Positions 26,163-35,143 are shown, numbered from the stretch's first letter. The stretch is 64,000 nucleotides of DNA from UBA6115 sp012514225 (GCA_036756425.1 DAIOLC010000004.1:1-64000), one strand, 5' to 3'. The notes: generated from the sequence alone by a model not told the origin. Made by a program: numbers and translations.

Positions 26163-26939
26163 TTACTTCGCTTCCACCGTCGTCACGTGCGTCGCGGCGT
26201 CGTATACGAACGTGTAGGTCGTCTCGCTTTCGGGCTTGAGGTGGGAAACCAGGCCCATGCCGGCCGGCTCGCCGCTGAAGAGGTACTGCTCCGTCGCGCC
26301 CCAGCCGTGCCAGGGCAGGTACGCGGAATAGCCCATGCGCAGCAGCACGGTGAAGGAGTACCCCTCGCCGTCCCCCGCGTAGGCCGGGAGGGTGACGCTG
26401 CCCTTGAACGTCCCGTCGCCCTGGTCTTCCAGCAGGATGGCCTCCTCGTCGGAGGTTCCCCAGTCCGCGCCGCGGCTGATGGCGGCGTTGAAGTCGCCGT
26501 ACAGGCGCGGGGACACCTCCCGGACCATGCTGGTGTCGTAGATGGTCTTCGTGTTCTCGTCAAAAATCACGGTCAGGGGGCCGTCCGCGTCCACCCAGAC
26601 GGAGCCCAGCCCGATGGCCTGGCCGTCCGCTGTTTGTTTCACCGGCGCGGGCTGCAGTGCGTAGTTGTCCGTCCCCCAGCTGTTGTCCCAGGTGCCGTCT
26701 GTCACCTTGTACCAGTGGCCGTCATAGGCCGGGTCCCGCAGTTCTTTCGTCAGCTCGACCGCCAGCGCGTACTGCCCTGGCGCGCCTTCCACGGGCGTCA
26801 TCGCGAAGGCGGGGTCGTTGGGCGAGTATCCGTTGAAGTTGCCCGCCAGGTAGTAGACGGGCGCCGTGCCCTCGCCCAGGGCGGGCAGGCACAGGCACAG
26901 CGCGGCCATCATCAGCAGCAATCCTTTGTACCGTTTCAT
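26163..26939 (-). CDS. Secreted beta-sandwich protein, starch-associated (X25/E-set-like)
   Basis: The 258-residue protein has a signal peptide ending P-A-L-G-E-G near residue 24. Two similar beta-rich halves follow, each opening with an aromatic motif (Y-Y-L-A-G-N-F-N-G-Y at about 30; L-Y-G-D-F-N-A at about 145). The G-N/D-F-N pattern is that of the X25/CBM48-like modules found in amylopullulanases. It has no catalytic motif and probably binds glucan at the cell surface for the operon's importer and amylase. It is the last gene of the operon and starts behind AGGAGGA. Family assignment is by motif only. Confidence 0.65.
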   Translation of the reverse strand: MKRYKGLLLMMAALCLCLPALGEGTAPVYYLAGNFNGYSPNDPAFAMTPVEGAPGQYALAVELTKELRDPAYDGHWYKVTDGTWDNSWGTDNYALQPAPVKQTADGQAIGLGSVWVDADGPLTVIFDENTKTIYDTSMVREVSPRLYGDFNAAISRGADWGTSDEEAILLEDQGDGTFKGSVTLPAYAGDGEGYSFTVLLRMGYSAYLPWHGWGATEQYLFSGEPAGMGLVSHLKPESETTYTFVYDAATHVTTVEAK

Positions 26940-26954
26940 GGGAATCCTCCTTTT

Positions 26955-28220
26955 TCAACAGCCTCGGCTGTTTATTTCCATCTGGAAGGCGTTTGGGGGC
27001 GTGGCGTCCCCGCCGCCGAACGGGACATCCGCGTAATGGCCCGGGTCCATCTTCAGGCTGCGCGCGGCGTACGCGTCCGGCAGGCGGAAGACCAGGCCGG
27101 GGCCCCCCCGCTCCCAGCGCCCGGGCAGGGGGCGGCCGCGCCCGTCCAGGGCTTCCGGCATCAGGGGGAGGTCCAGGACAGGGGCGTCGGTCTCAAGCAG
27201 CACGGCGCCCTCCTCCCGCCAGGCGCGCAGCGCCGTCGGGAAACGCTCCCCCGTGAAGGCCCGGTACACGCGCTTCGCCAGCGCCAGGTTGGAAGCCGCG
27301 CCCAAATGGATGTCGTCGGAGTAGCGGTTCAGGTCGTACGCCGGAATCAGCGCGGCGCCCGTCGCCAGGGCGGCCTGCCGCTGCGCCTCCCGGATGCGCG
27401 TCCAGCCCTCCCGGGGCGTATCGCGGTTGGTGACGCCGCTAATCTGGACGACGTACACGCGCAGGTCCGGGACGACGCCGCGGGCTTCGAGGATCAGGGA
27501 GACCAGCTTGTCCGCGTATGTGTCCGGCAGGTCGCCGCGCACGTCCGAGCAGCCTTGGTACCACACCAGGTTGCGGCCGCCGGTGGCCTTCAGGCTGTCC
27601 ATCAGGTGCGCCCGCAGCGGCGTTCCCGGCCCCCATTCGTCCATGGCGGAGCCGTTGAGCGCCACGGGCACCAGGCCCGCCGGGACGCCGGAAGACAGCA
27701 GGTAGCGGCCCAGCCGCAGCCAGGGGGAATGCCCGCAGGCCAGGGACGCGGCGTTGGGCATCCCGTGCGCCGCCTCGCCGACCGGGTGGGCGGCCAGGCG
27801 CCACGCCCCGCCGTCGTACAGGGAGACGCCCAGCGCCGGGGCGTCCAGGGAATCCGTTTCATCCTGCAGGCCGTAGCCCGCCGCGTTGCTTTGCCCGGCG
27901 ATGAGGAAGACCTCCCCGACGCATATGTGGCGCAGGGTGTCCCCCCGGCCCCGGTACAGGCGGCTGAACCCGGTTTCCGGCAGCAGGCGCCCCGTCTGCA
28001 AGCGGTGAATGCCCACGGGCAGGGAGAAGGCGCGGCGCCAGGTTTGCCCGGGCGGCAGCGTTTCAAACAGCAGGTTCCGCCCGCCCACCTCGTCGTCCGC
28101 CAGCAGGAAGGGCGTCCCCGCGACGTCCGTTCCGACGCTTCCGGCCAACTCCAGCGGTGCTAAGCCCTCCCGCTGCTGCAGCACGGTAAACGCGGCCGGG
28201 CCTTCGCTTATCCGGACCAC
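26955..28220 (-). CDS. SGNH-type carbohydrate esterase (sialate O-acetylesterase/CE6-like)
   Basis: The 421-residue protein has the SGNH block I, A-G-Q-S-N-A-A-G (Ser nucleophile near residue 110). A V-W-Y-Q-G-C-S-D segment stands in place of the usual W-Y-Q-G-E, and a late D-D-I-H provides the Asp-His pair (near 300). It has no signal peptide, so it would act in the cytoplasm on imported, acylated oligosaccharides. I start at GTG 28220 with GGGAGGA upstream; a TTG at 28235 is an alternative. It overlaps the amylase end by 13 bases. Confidence 0.78.
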   Translation of the reverse strand: MVRISEGPAAFTVLQQREGLAPLELAGSVGTDVAGTPFLLADDEVGGRNLLFETLPPGQTWRRAFSLPVGIHRLQTGRLLPETGFSRLYRGRGDTLRHICVGEVFLIAGQSNAAGYGLQDETDSLDAPALGVSLYDGGAWRLAAHPVGEAAHGMPNAASLACGHSPWLRLGRYLLSSGVPAGLVPVALNGSAMDEWGPGTPLRAHLMDSLKATGGRNLVWYQGCSDVRGDLPDTYADKLVSLILEARGVVPDLRVYVVQISGVTNRDTPREGWTRIREAQRQAALATGAALIPAYDLNRYSDDIHLGAASNLALAKRVYRAFTGERFPTALRAWREEGAVLLETDAPVLDLPLMPEALDGRGRPLPGRWERGGPGLVFRLPDAYAARSLKMDPGHYADVPFGGGDATPPNAFQMEINSRGC

Positions 28221-29938
28221 GACTCGTCCTCCCAAATCCCGTATCCGTTCCGGGGCAGCTCCGCGCGCCCGACCCGCGTCCGCGCGTTGCCCAGCAGTTG
28301 GCGCCCCGGCGTCTCCAGGCCGGCTTCAGGGCCGAAGTTCACGGCGGCGACCAGGCGGTTGCCGGGCGTCTCGCGGGAGAAGGCCAGCAGCCCTCCCTCG
28401 GCTTTCACCAGGCGGAGGCTCCCTTTTCGCAGGCATTCGGATTGCCCGCGGAAGGCCATGAGGGCGCGGATTTCCGCCGCCTCCGGCGTCTGCGTCAGGT
28501 CCCAGCGCATCGCGCGCCGGTTGTCCGGGTCGGCGCCGCCCTCCATCAGCACCTCGTCGCCGTAATAGAGCATCGGCATGCCGTCCATCGCGAGCAGCAG
28601 GGCGCAAAGCGCCACCGCGGCGGAACGGTCGCCCAGCAGCGTGGCGAAGCGGGCCGTGTCGTGGCTGCCCAGCAGGTTCATCAGGAGCGGGTACGTGGAG
28701 GTGCGGTAATACATGCGGTTGGCCTGCCCGGCGTTCCAGAAATCCCGCGCGCCGGTCTTTTGCAGCGCGAAATTAAGGGCCGCGGTGCGGAATTTGTAGT
28801 TGGTCACCGCGTGGAGCTGGCAGGCGGTCACGTAGCGGTGCGCGTGGTTCCAGATTTCGCCCAGCAGCAGGACGTCCGGCTTGACCGCCTCCAGCCGCTC
28901 GCGCAGGCGGCGCAGCAGCCGGTGGTTCAGCTCGTCCGCCACGTCCAGCCGCCAGCCGTCCAGGTCCGCTTCCCGCGTCCAGAATTCCGCGACGCCGCAC
29001 AGGTAGTCGATGACCCCGTCGTTGGCGGTGTTCCACCGGGGCATCTCCCGCACGAGGCCCGCGAAGGTATCATAGTTGACCGCCTCCTCGTCCACCGGGA
29101 AGCCGCGGGGGAGGAACCAGCCGCGGTACCGCGACGCCGCCCCCTTTTCCACCAGGTCGCGGAAGAAGGGATGACGGTTGCTGCAGTGGTTGAACACCGC
29201 GTCCAGGATGACCCGGATGCCCGCCCCGTGAAGCGCCGCCACCAGGGCTTTGAGGCCCTCCCCCCCGCCGTAGCAGTCCTCCACCCGGGTGTAGTCGGCG
29301 GTGTCGTACTTGTGGTAGGAGGGCGAGGCGAACACGGGGTTCAGGTAGACGGCCTGCACGCCGAGGCCTTTGAGGTAGCCCGCCTGGCAGACGATTCCCG
29401 CGAAGTCCCCCCCATACTCGACGCCCCTCCCGGCCGGCGCGCCCCAGGGGACGGTGCCGGGCGGGTCGTTGCGGGGGTCGGCGTTGAAAAAGCGGTCCGT
29501 CCAGATCTGATAGACCATTGCGCCCTTCGCCCATTCCGGCGCGCGCGGCACGTCGGCCGGGTTGATGCAGGGGTAGAAGAAGCAGCTTCCCTCTTCCGGG
29601 GGCCTGTCCATCGCCCCGTCCGAGGTGTAATAGAGGTCTTCGCCCGCGCGGTTTGTCAGGCGGAAGTAGTACCGGAAGCGATAGTCGGGCAGGGTCAGGG
29701 ACGCCTCGAACACGTCGCTGACGCCGTCGGACAGCGCCATCGCCATCCCGACGCTGCGGTAGGGGCCGACGTGGTCGTACAGGCTGCGGTAGCAGACTTC
29801 CGCGCGGGCGGCTTCCCCGGCGGCGCAGCGCAGGCGCACCCGCAGGGTGTCCCCGCTTTCAGGCCAGCACCCGGCGCAGTCCGCGTCGTGCGCCAGCGCG
29901 GACAGGGTGAAGCGGGGCTCAGGATTTGACGCTTCCAT
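28208..29938 (-). CDS. GH13 alpha-amylase family enzyme (cyclomaltodextrinase/neopullulanase type)
   Basis: The 576-residue enzyme has an N-terminal beta-sandwich of the CBM34 type (about 1-125), a (beta/alpha)8 barrel and a C-terminal beta domain. The four GH13 regions are visible: D-A-V-F-N-H (about 246-251), D-G-W-R-L-D-V-A-D-E with nucleophile D332, G-E-I-W-N-H with acid/base E361, and G-S-H-D-T with D427. The CBM34 module and the lack of a signal peptide fit an intracellular hydrolase of cyclodextrins, pullulan fragments or malto-oligosaccharides brought in by the adjacent importer. It overlaps the upstream permease by 20 bases. Confidence 0.9.
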   Translation of the reverse strand: MEASNPEPRFTLSALAHDADCAGCWPESGDTLRVRLRCAAGEAARAEVCYRSLYDHVGPYRSVGMAMALSDGVSDVFEASLTLPDYRFRYYFRLTNRAGEDLYYTSDGAMDRPPEEGSCFFYPCINPADVPRAPEWAKGAMVYQIWTDRFFNADPRNDPPGTVPWGAPAGRGVEYGGDFAGIVCQAGYLKGLGVQAVYLNPVFASPSYHKYDTADYTRVEDCYGGGEGLKALVAALHGAGIRVILDAVFNHCSNRHPFFRDLVEKGAASRYRGWFLPRGFPVDEEAVNYDTFAGLVREMPRWNTANDGVIDYLCGVAEFWTREADLDGWRLDVADELNHRLLRRLRERLEAVKPDVLLLGEIWNHAHRYVTACQLHAVTNYKFRTAALNFALQKTGARDFWNAGQANRMYYRTSTYPLLMNLLGSHDTARFATLLGDRSAAVALCALLLAMDGMPMLYYGDEVLMEGGADPDNRRAMRWDLTQTPEAAEIRALMAFRGQSECLRKGSLRLVKAEGGLLAFSRETPGNRLVAAVNFGPEAGLETPGRQLLGNARTRVGRAELPRNGYGIWEDESWSG

Positions 29939-30746
29939 CGGTGAGGCCTCCGACGAAGTATTTCTGCAGCGCGTAAAACAGCGCCAGCATCGGCAGGCTG
30001 CCCACGACCGCGCCCGCGCAGTACAGCGCCCAGTTGGTCCCGAACTGCCCCTGGATCATGCTCTGGAGCCCGACCGCCAGGGGGATGGCGCCCAGGCCCT
30101 GGTTCATCACCGCGCTGGCGATGACATATTCGTTGTAGGAGAGCACGAAGCTTTGCAGCGCCACAACGGTGAGCATGGGCTTGGCCAGGGGCAGCAGGAT
30201 GCGGCGCAGGATGGTCAGCCGGCCGGCGCCGTCCATCGCCGCGGCCTCGTCCAGCTCGATCGGGATGGTGTCGAAATAGCCCTTGGCCATCAGGATGAGC
30301 CCGGCGGAGGACAGCACGGTGTTCACCAGCATCAGGCTTTCCATCCGGTTGATGAGCCCCAGCGCGACGAAGAGCTTGAACAGGGAGACCATCGACAGCG
30401 TCAGCGGGAAGACCTGGATGAGCAGCAGCCCCTGGAACAGGTGCTCCTTCCCCGCGAAGCGAAGGCGGGAGAACACGTACACAGACACGGACACCAGCAC
30501 AAGCGCGGCCAGCGCGGTCACCAGGGAAATGACCAGGGAGTTGGACAGCCACTGCAGGTACAGGGTCTCGCTGAACAGCCGCCGGTAGTTGTCCGCCGTG
30601 AAGGCCTCCGGCACCGCCGCGCCGATGCCCACCACCCCCTGGCCGAAGGAGATGAGCAGCACGTACAGGAAGGGGAGCAGCACCAGGCCCGCCAGCAGCA
30701 TAAGCGCCAGGTGCGTCCCGGTTTTCCGGAGCAGGGACGGCTTCAT
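29919..30746 (-). CDS. Sugar ABC transporter permease, MalG-type (CUT1)
   Basis: The 275-residue permease has six membrane helices and the CUT1 EAA loop (E-L-D-E-A-A-A-M-D-G-A-G) near residues 170-185, with the typical ending P-L-A-V-G-L-Q-S ... Q-K-Y-F-V-G-G. It pairs with the fused binding protein-permease encoded just upstream; ATGA joins the two genes. It would import malto-oligosaccharides, given the amylase next to it. Confidence 0.9.
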   Translation of the reverse strand: MKPSLLRKTGTHLALMLLAGLVLLPFLYVLLISFGQGVVGIGAAVPEAFTADNYRRLFSETLYLQWLSNSLVISLVTALAALVLVSVSVYVFSRLRFAGKEHLFQGLLLIQVFPLTLSMVSLFKLFVALGLINRMESLMLVNTVLSSAGLILMAKGYFDTIPIELDEAAAMDGAGRLTILRRILLPLAKPMLTVVALQSFVLSYNEYVIASAVMNQGLGAIPLAVGLQSMIQGQFGTNWALYCAGAVVGSLPMLALFYALQKYFVGGLTDGSVKS

Positions 30747-33052
30747 GCCCCGCTCCTTCCGCGCCGGGACAGGCGCATGGACGCCAGGGTAAAGGCCGCG
30801 ATGAACACGAAGATGATGACCGAGTAGGCCGCCGCCAGCGAATAGCGGCGCGTGTTGAAGGCCAGGTTGAATACGAAGGTGATCATCAGGTCGGTCGCCC
30901 CCGGGCTGCCCAGCCGGTCCGCGGGCGGCCCGCCCTGGGTCAGCATGTAGACGCCGAACTGGTTGAACTGCATCAGGAAGCCCATGATGAGCGTGGGCTT
31001 CATCGCGCGGTAGACCATCGGCAGCGTGATGTGCCGGAAGACCTGCCGCCGGCCCGCCCCGTCAATCAGCGCGGCCTCGTACAGCTCGCGGGGGATGGAC
31101 TGCAAAAACCCCAGGGCGATGACGGTGTAGTAGGGGAACGAAAACCAGGTCATCACGAAAATCGTGCTGCCCCGCGCCCACCAGGGGTTGGACAGGAAGG
31201 GGAGCGGCGGGACGCCCAGCGCGCCCAGGGCCGTGTTGACCGGGCCGCCGACGTCGGAGAGCAGGCCCTGCCATGTCAGCAGCGTGATGACCGCGGGAAT
31301 CACCCAGGGCAGCACGTATATGACGCGGTATACCTTGGACGCCCGGGGGCCCACGTTGTCCAGCACCGTCGCCAGCCGGACGCCCAGCAGGAAGGACAGG
31401 CTGACCACCGACAGCGCGAAAACCAGCGTCCAGAGGAACATGCCGCCCAGCCCCGCGAGGTTTTCGCCGAAAATCTGCCCGTAGTTGTGCAGGCCCACGA
31501 AATAGGGGTCCTGCAGTTGGAGGCCCGAGTAGTTGGTCAGGGAAATCCAGAAGTTGTGCAGGATGGGGTAGAGGTAAAACAGCCCCAGCAGCACGATGGC
31601 GGGGGACAGCAGGAGCCAGGCCGCCAGGGTGGTCCGGCGGTTGAAGCGCTCTTTGGCCTTGCGCCCCGCCCTGCGGCGGGCCCTCAGCCACAGCAGCACG
31701 CCGAAGGGGGCAAGCGCGGCCGCCGCCGCGGGATAAAACAGCGGCGGGATGCTGACCGGCGCGGGTTGCTCGTTCATCTTCATCACGTCACCGGCGATGC
31801 TGCCCACCAGCTCGTCCAGCGCCGCCTGCGGCTCCCGCGGCTGGCCGGAGCTGTCGCCGAAAAAGATGGAGCGGAAGGCCGTGCCCGTGTAGTTGTACCA
31901 GATGGTGCCCTCGGGGATGTTGGGGAAGGGCTCGGCGTCGGCGCCCAGGCGGGCGAGCGCGCGCAGCGTTTCGTCCCCCTGGATATAGGCGCTCCGGGCG
32001 ACCGCCAGGCAGGCCGGGTTGCGCTGGCCGGTCTTCTGCTCCCCGCCGTTGCCCGCCTCAATCAGCCGCTGCTGGCGGCCGTCCTGGCTCAGGAACGCCA
32101 GGAACCGCATCGCTTCTTCCGGCTGATGCGAGTGGGCGTTGACGACAAAGCCCACGACCGTGCACAGCGGCTGGGAGGGGCTGCCGTCCCGGTTGGCGGG
32201 CAGGGACGCGAGGCCGTAGTCGACGCCCCCGGCGCGCATGGCCTGGGCGGACCAGAGGCCGTAGAGCATCATCGCCACCTGGCCCTTGGAAAACTGGGCG
32301 ACGATATGGCTTTCCATGCCCACGGGCGAGGTGAGCGCCTGCCCGTCCGCCATCAGCTTTTTCATCCGGTCCACGTAATCGAGCATGCCGGGCTGGTTCA
32401 AGCCGATGTCGTAGGGGTCCCAGTGCCCGTCCATCCGGCCGTAGTAATAGCCGCCGTGCGCGCGGATGAGCGGGTAGTTGAACCACATGTCCCGGGGGTT
32501 GAGCAGCGTGCCGTGCTGGAGGACCTGCCCATCCGGGCCGCGCAGGGTCAGTTCCCCAGCCTTGCGGAAGAAGGCCTCCCAGTCCCGGGGCAGTTCCTCC
32601 TCCCGGATGAGGGCCTTGTTGTAAATCAGGCCGGAGGTTTCCACCGAGTAGCCCAGGCCGTACAGGCGCCCGTTCAAGCGGAAGGCGTCCCGGGACACGT
32701 CCGAGAACCGGTCCAGGACCCCGTTTGGCAGTTCCAGCGGCAGCAGGAACCCGGAGACCGCCAGGTCCCCGATGTCCGGCGCCTGCATCAGCACCAGGTC
32801 CGGGCGCTGCGGGGTCTGCGCGTTGTTCATCAAGTCCCGGGGCGCGTCGAACACGCTGCGCCGGTCGACGACCTCAACGGCGGTCCCGGTTTCCCGCTCG
32901 AAGTCCGCGGCGATCGCCCGCATCTCGTCGTTTTCCCGGACGTTGCTGTCAAACCAGACGCGCAGCGGCTCCGCATCCGCGGCCCGCGCCTGCCCGGCCG
33001 CCCCCGCGAGGCAGAGGGCGGCGAACAGCAGGGCCAGCGCGCGCCGAAACAT
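30743..33052 (-). CDS. Fusion of extracellular sugar-binding protein and MalF-type permease
   Basis: The 769-residue protein joins two parts that are normally separate. Residues 1-24 are a signal peptide and about 25-430 are a CUT1 solute-binding domain (R-V-W-F-D-S-N, later W-F-N-Y-P, M-M-L-Y-G-L-W). A hydrophobic segment near 440-458 and a basic stretch follow, then a complete MalF-like permease (about 470-769) with W-L-L-L-S-P-A and the EAA loop Y-E-A-A-L-I-D-G-A-G. The frame is continuous, with no stop or shift. The receptor would sit outside, tethered to its own channel. It overlaps the URO-D-like gene (ATGA upstream) and MalG (ATGA downstream). No ATPase is encoded in the operon, so a shared MsmK-type ATPase is implied. 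Confidence 0.88.
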   Translation of the reverse strand: MFRRALALLFAALCLAGAAGQARAADAEPLRVWFDSNVRENDEMRAIAADFERETGTAVEVVDRRSVFDAPRDLMNNAQTPQRPDLVLMQAPDIGDLAVSGFLLPLELPNGVLDRFSDVSRDAFRLNGRLYGLGYSVETSGLIYNKALIREEELPRDWEAFFRKAGELTLRGPDGQVLQHGTLLNPRDMWFNYPLIRAHGGYYYGRMDGHWDPYDIGLNQPGMLDYVDRMKKLMADGQALTSPVGMESHIVAQFSKGQVAMMLYGLWSAQAMRAGGVDYGLASLPANRDGSPSQPLCTVVGFVVNAHSHQPEEAMRFLAFLSQDGRQQRLIEAGNGGEQKTGQRNPACLAVARSAYIQGDETLRALARLGADAEPFPNIPEGTIWYNYTGTAFRSIFFGDSSGQPREPQAALDELVGSIAGDVMKMNEQPAPVSIPPLFYPAAAAALAPFGVLLWLRARRRAGRKAKERFNRRTTLAAWLLLSPAIVLLGLFYLYPILHNFWISLTNYSGLQLQDPYFVGLHNYGQIFGENLAGLGGMFLWTLVFALSVVSLSFLLGVRLATVLDNVGPRASKVYRVIYVLPWVIPAVITLLTWQGLLSDVGGPVNTALGALGVPPLPFLSNPWWARGSTIFVMTWFSFPYYTVIALGFLQSIPRELYEAALIDGAGRRQVFRHITLPMVYRAMKPTLIMGFLMQFNQFGVYMLTQGGPPADRLGSPGATDLMITFVFNLAFNTRRYSLAAAYSVIIFVFIAAFTLASMRLSRRGRSGA

Positions 33053-34140
33053 CAGGAGGGCCCCCCGAACAGCCTTTCGAAGCGCCGCGTCGCGTCCACC
33101 GCTTCCAGGATATTGGCCACCGGCAGGGTCAGGGAGAAATTGCCGCCCAGCAGCTCCTCCCGGCGCTCCTCCATCTCCCGGAAGGACGCGCAGTCAATCG
33201 AGAGGCACACGCCGTTCGCGTCCTGCGCCAGCTGCCGGAGGTGGTCGAAGGGCCGCGGCTGGTTGGGGTCCGTGGCCAGCCACAGCGTCGCCACGCCCCG
33301 CAGAGCGCAGATTTCCTTCACCTGGTACAGCGCGCGGGAGTGGCTGTGCATATAGCCCTTCCCGAAGGCGTCGATGACCTTCTGGGTGGCTGGCGCGCAG
33401 AAATCCCGGTACAGCGGCGCGCTGATCATGCAGGCGATGTCCTCGGACAGGTTGATGCCGTCGGAGAAGAGCATCCCGTACTCCGTGCCGCCCAGCGCCT
33501 CCCCGCAAAGCGCGTACAGGTCCCTGGCGAAGCGGATGGTGCAGTCGGCGCAGTAGTCCAGGAATCCGCGCGTCAGCTCCGGCTCGTCGTAAAAGTCGGT
33601 GTAGATCGCCTCGCCCCGCAGGGCGGCGGCCAGGTCCAGGGGCGAGAAGAACCCGCGCAGGAAGGGGATGCCGCTGCCGGAGGACATTTGGAGCATCAGC
33701 CGGCAGATGTCCAGGAACCGGCCGTACCAGACGGCCTCGCCCAGGGGCGGGAGGCGCAGGTAGTCCTCCAGGCTTTTCAGCACGGGGGTGGACCAGCTGG
33801 TGTCCCGCGCGAAGGTGACGTCGCCGGCCACAAAGGCGGAATAGTCCGCGATGCCCAGCATGGGCGACAGGTTGGGGATGTAGTTGTCCTCCACATCCCG
33901 CCGCAGCCGCATGGAGCGCTCCAGCGCTGTCAGCAGGTCGCGGGCGTAGCGGGGGAGGTCGGTTTCAAAGTCGTAGCGCCGCAGGTCGAACGCGCCGAAG
34001 TATTCGACGTCCGTGGGCGGCAGCGCGCGGAAGGTCACGAAACCCTCGCGGCTCCGATTCAGCGCGATTTCGTGGGAGCGCATGCTGCGGCGCACCGTTT
34101 CCCCGATGCAGGGCTTATAGAAGCGGAGTTCCTGGAACAT
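33052..34140 (-). CDS. Uroporphyrinogen decarboxylase (URO-D) superfamily protein
   Basis: The 362-residue protein resembles the URO-D/MtaA-type barrel family: a F-Y-D-E-P-E-L segment near 180, G-I-N-L-S-E-D near 235, a H-S-H-S-R pair and a late C-L-S-I-D-C-A. Members of this superfamily include methyltransferases as well as haem enzymes, and many encoded in sugar operons have no known reaction. The start ATG has an AGGAGG site eight bases after the regulator stop; the longer frame overlaps the regulator. Substrate is unknown; a role in haem synthesis is unlikely here given the sugar-uptake context. Confidence 0.7.
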   Translation of the reverse strand: MFQELRFYKPCIGETVRRSMRSHEIALNRSREGFVTFRALPPTDVEYFGAFDLRRYDFETDLPRYARDLLTALERSMRLRRDVEDNYIPNLSPMLGIADYSAFVAGDVTFARDTSWSTPVLKSLEDYLRLPPLGEAVWYGRFLDICRLMLQMSSGSGIPFLRGFFSPLDLAAALRGEAIYTDFYDEPELTRGFLDYCADCTIRFARDLYALCGEALGGTEYGMLFSDGINLSEDIACMISAPLYRDFCAPATQKVIDAFGKGYMHSHSRALYQVKEICALRGVATLWLATDPNQPRPFDHLRQLAQDANGVCLSIDCASFREMEERREELLGGNFSLTLPVANILEAVDATRRFERLFGGPS

Positions 34141-34148
34141 GGTTCCTC

Positions 34149-35000
34149 CTACCGGTTCCGGATGCGCCCGGGAAAGCCCTCCGGGATGCCCAGCCCGTCC
34201 AGGTAGCGCGCCTTGCATGCCGCGTATTCCTGCGCGCTCATCCTGCCCGGGTCCCCGCAGAATTGCCGGAAGGCCCGCAGGTGCAGGATGTCCAGCTTGA
34301 TTTGGTCCAGCGCCATCTCCACCAGCATGGCGTTGCGGGTCATGATGCTGATTTCGCCGTCCCGGCTGTCCGCCGTGCCCGCAAGCAGCAATCCGCCGTC
34401 GAACACCGCCGTGACGCGCCGGCAGGGGAACTGCTCGGACAGGTTCCGGGCGCTGCCGTCCTCTACGTTGTAGCAGAACTGGTTTCCGAAGGAGAAGGGC
34501 AGCACGCTGAAGGAAAACAGGTACAGGGCGACGCCCCGTTCATGGGCCTGCCGGAGGCTGTCCTGGATGAGCGCGGCTTCCGTCCCCCAGAGGGAGAGGA
34601 AGACGTCGCGCTGCGCCTGCGCCAGCTGCGACTGGAGCTGCATCATCAGCTGCCGGGAGCCGCCCCGCAGGTTGTAGACGAACTCGGCGCCCGGGCCCTC
34701 CGCCTCCGCCTGCCGCAGGCTGGCTTGCAGCGTGCCCATCCGGTCCTTGTGCGCCTGGTCCAGCCGCCCCAGGATGTCCCGGTAATCCGCCGCGCGGTAC
34801 AGCGTCGTGTCCCCCGGCACCTCGTACACGAAGCCCTTCGCGCACAGGCGCTTGAGGACGTCGTAAATCATCGTGCGCGTTATCCGGGACTGCTTCGCCG
34901 CCTCGTACCCGTTCATCGGGCCGCGGCGCAGCAAGGTCAAATAGGCCCTCGCCTCGTTTTGCGAAAGCCCGGAACCTTTCAGGGCGTCCAGCGCGTCCAT
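34149..35000 (-). CDS. TrmB-family sugar-responsive transcriptional regulator
   Basis: The 283-residue protein has an N-terminal winged helix (G-L-S-Q-N-E-A-R-A-Y-L-T-L-L, about 10-75) of the TrmB type. A coiled linker and a C-terminal effector domain follow (L-S-L-W-G-T-E and V-F-D-G-G-L-L-L-A-G), as in PLD-like TrmB sensors. It is the first gene of the glucan operon and probably represses it by binding the palindrome at 35036-35059 next to its promoter, with a sugar as inducer. The first in-frame ATG has a GGGAGGAA site. Confidence 0.85.
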   Translation of the reverse strand: MDALDALKGSGLSQNEARAYLTLLRRGPMNGYEAAKQSRITRTMIYDVLKRLCAKGFVYEVPGDTTLYRAADYRDILGRLDQAHKDRMGTLQASLRQAEAEGPGAEFVYNLRGGSRQLMMQLQSQLAQAQRDVFLSLWGTEAALIQDSLRQAHERGVALYLFSFSVLPFSFGNQFCYNVEDGSARNLSEQFPCRRVTAVFDGGLLLAGTADSRDGEISIMTRNAMLVEMALDQIKLDILHLRAFRQFCGDPGRMSAQEYAACKARYLDGLGIPEGFPGRIRNR

Positions 35001-35035
35001 TCTCCGCTTCCTCCCGGCCGCCGGTTGGAATGGGA

Positions 35036-35089
35036 TAGTTGTAATATTGTCTACAACTACACCCTACCACGCCCGGGCGCGGGTGTCAA
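35036..35089 (-). promoter_or_regulatory. Promoter and 24-bp operator of the glucan operon
   Basis: On the minus strand TTGACA (35089-35084) and TAGGGT (35066-35061) are 17 bases apart. Directly downstream, over the transcript start, lies a perfect dyad TAGTTGTA-N8-TACAACTA (35036-35059 on the plus strand). It lies just upstream of the TrmB gene, so it is the best candidate for the autoregulatory site. Confidence 0.75.
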
Positions 35090-35113
35090 CCCGTGCGCTT
35101 TCTGCCATGCCGC

Positions 35114-35143
35114 TTGTTCAGGCCGCGCCCGCGCGGCTATAAT
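35114..35143 (+). promoter_or_regulatory. Promoter of the GNAT gene
   Basis: TTGTTC (35114-35119) and a perfect TATAAT (35138-35143) are 18 bases apart. This promoter is divergent from the glucan operon promoter, about 25 bases away. Confidence 0.7.
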
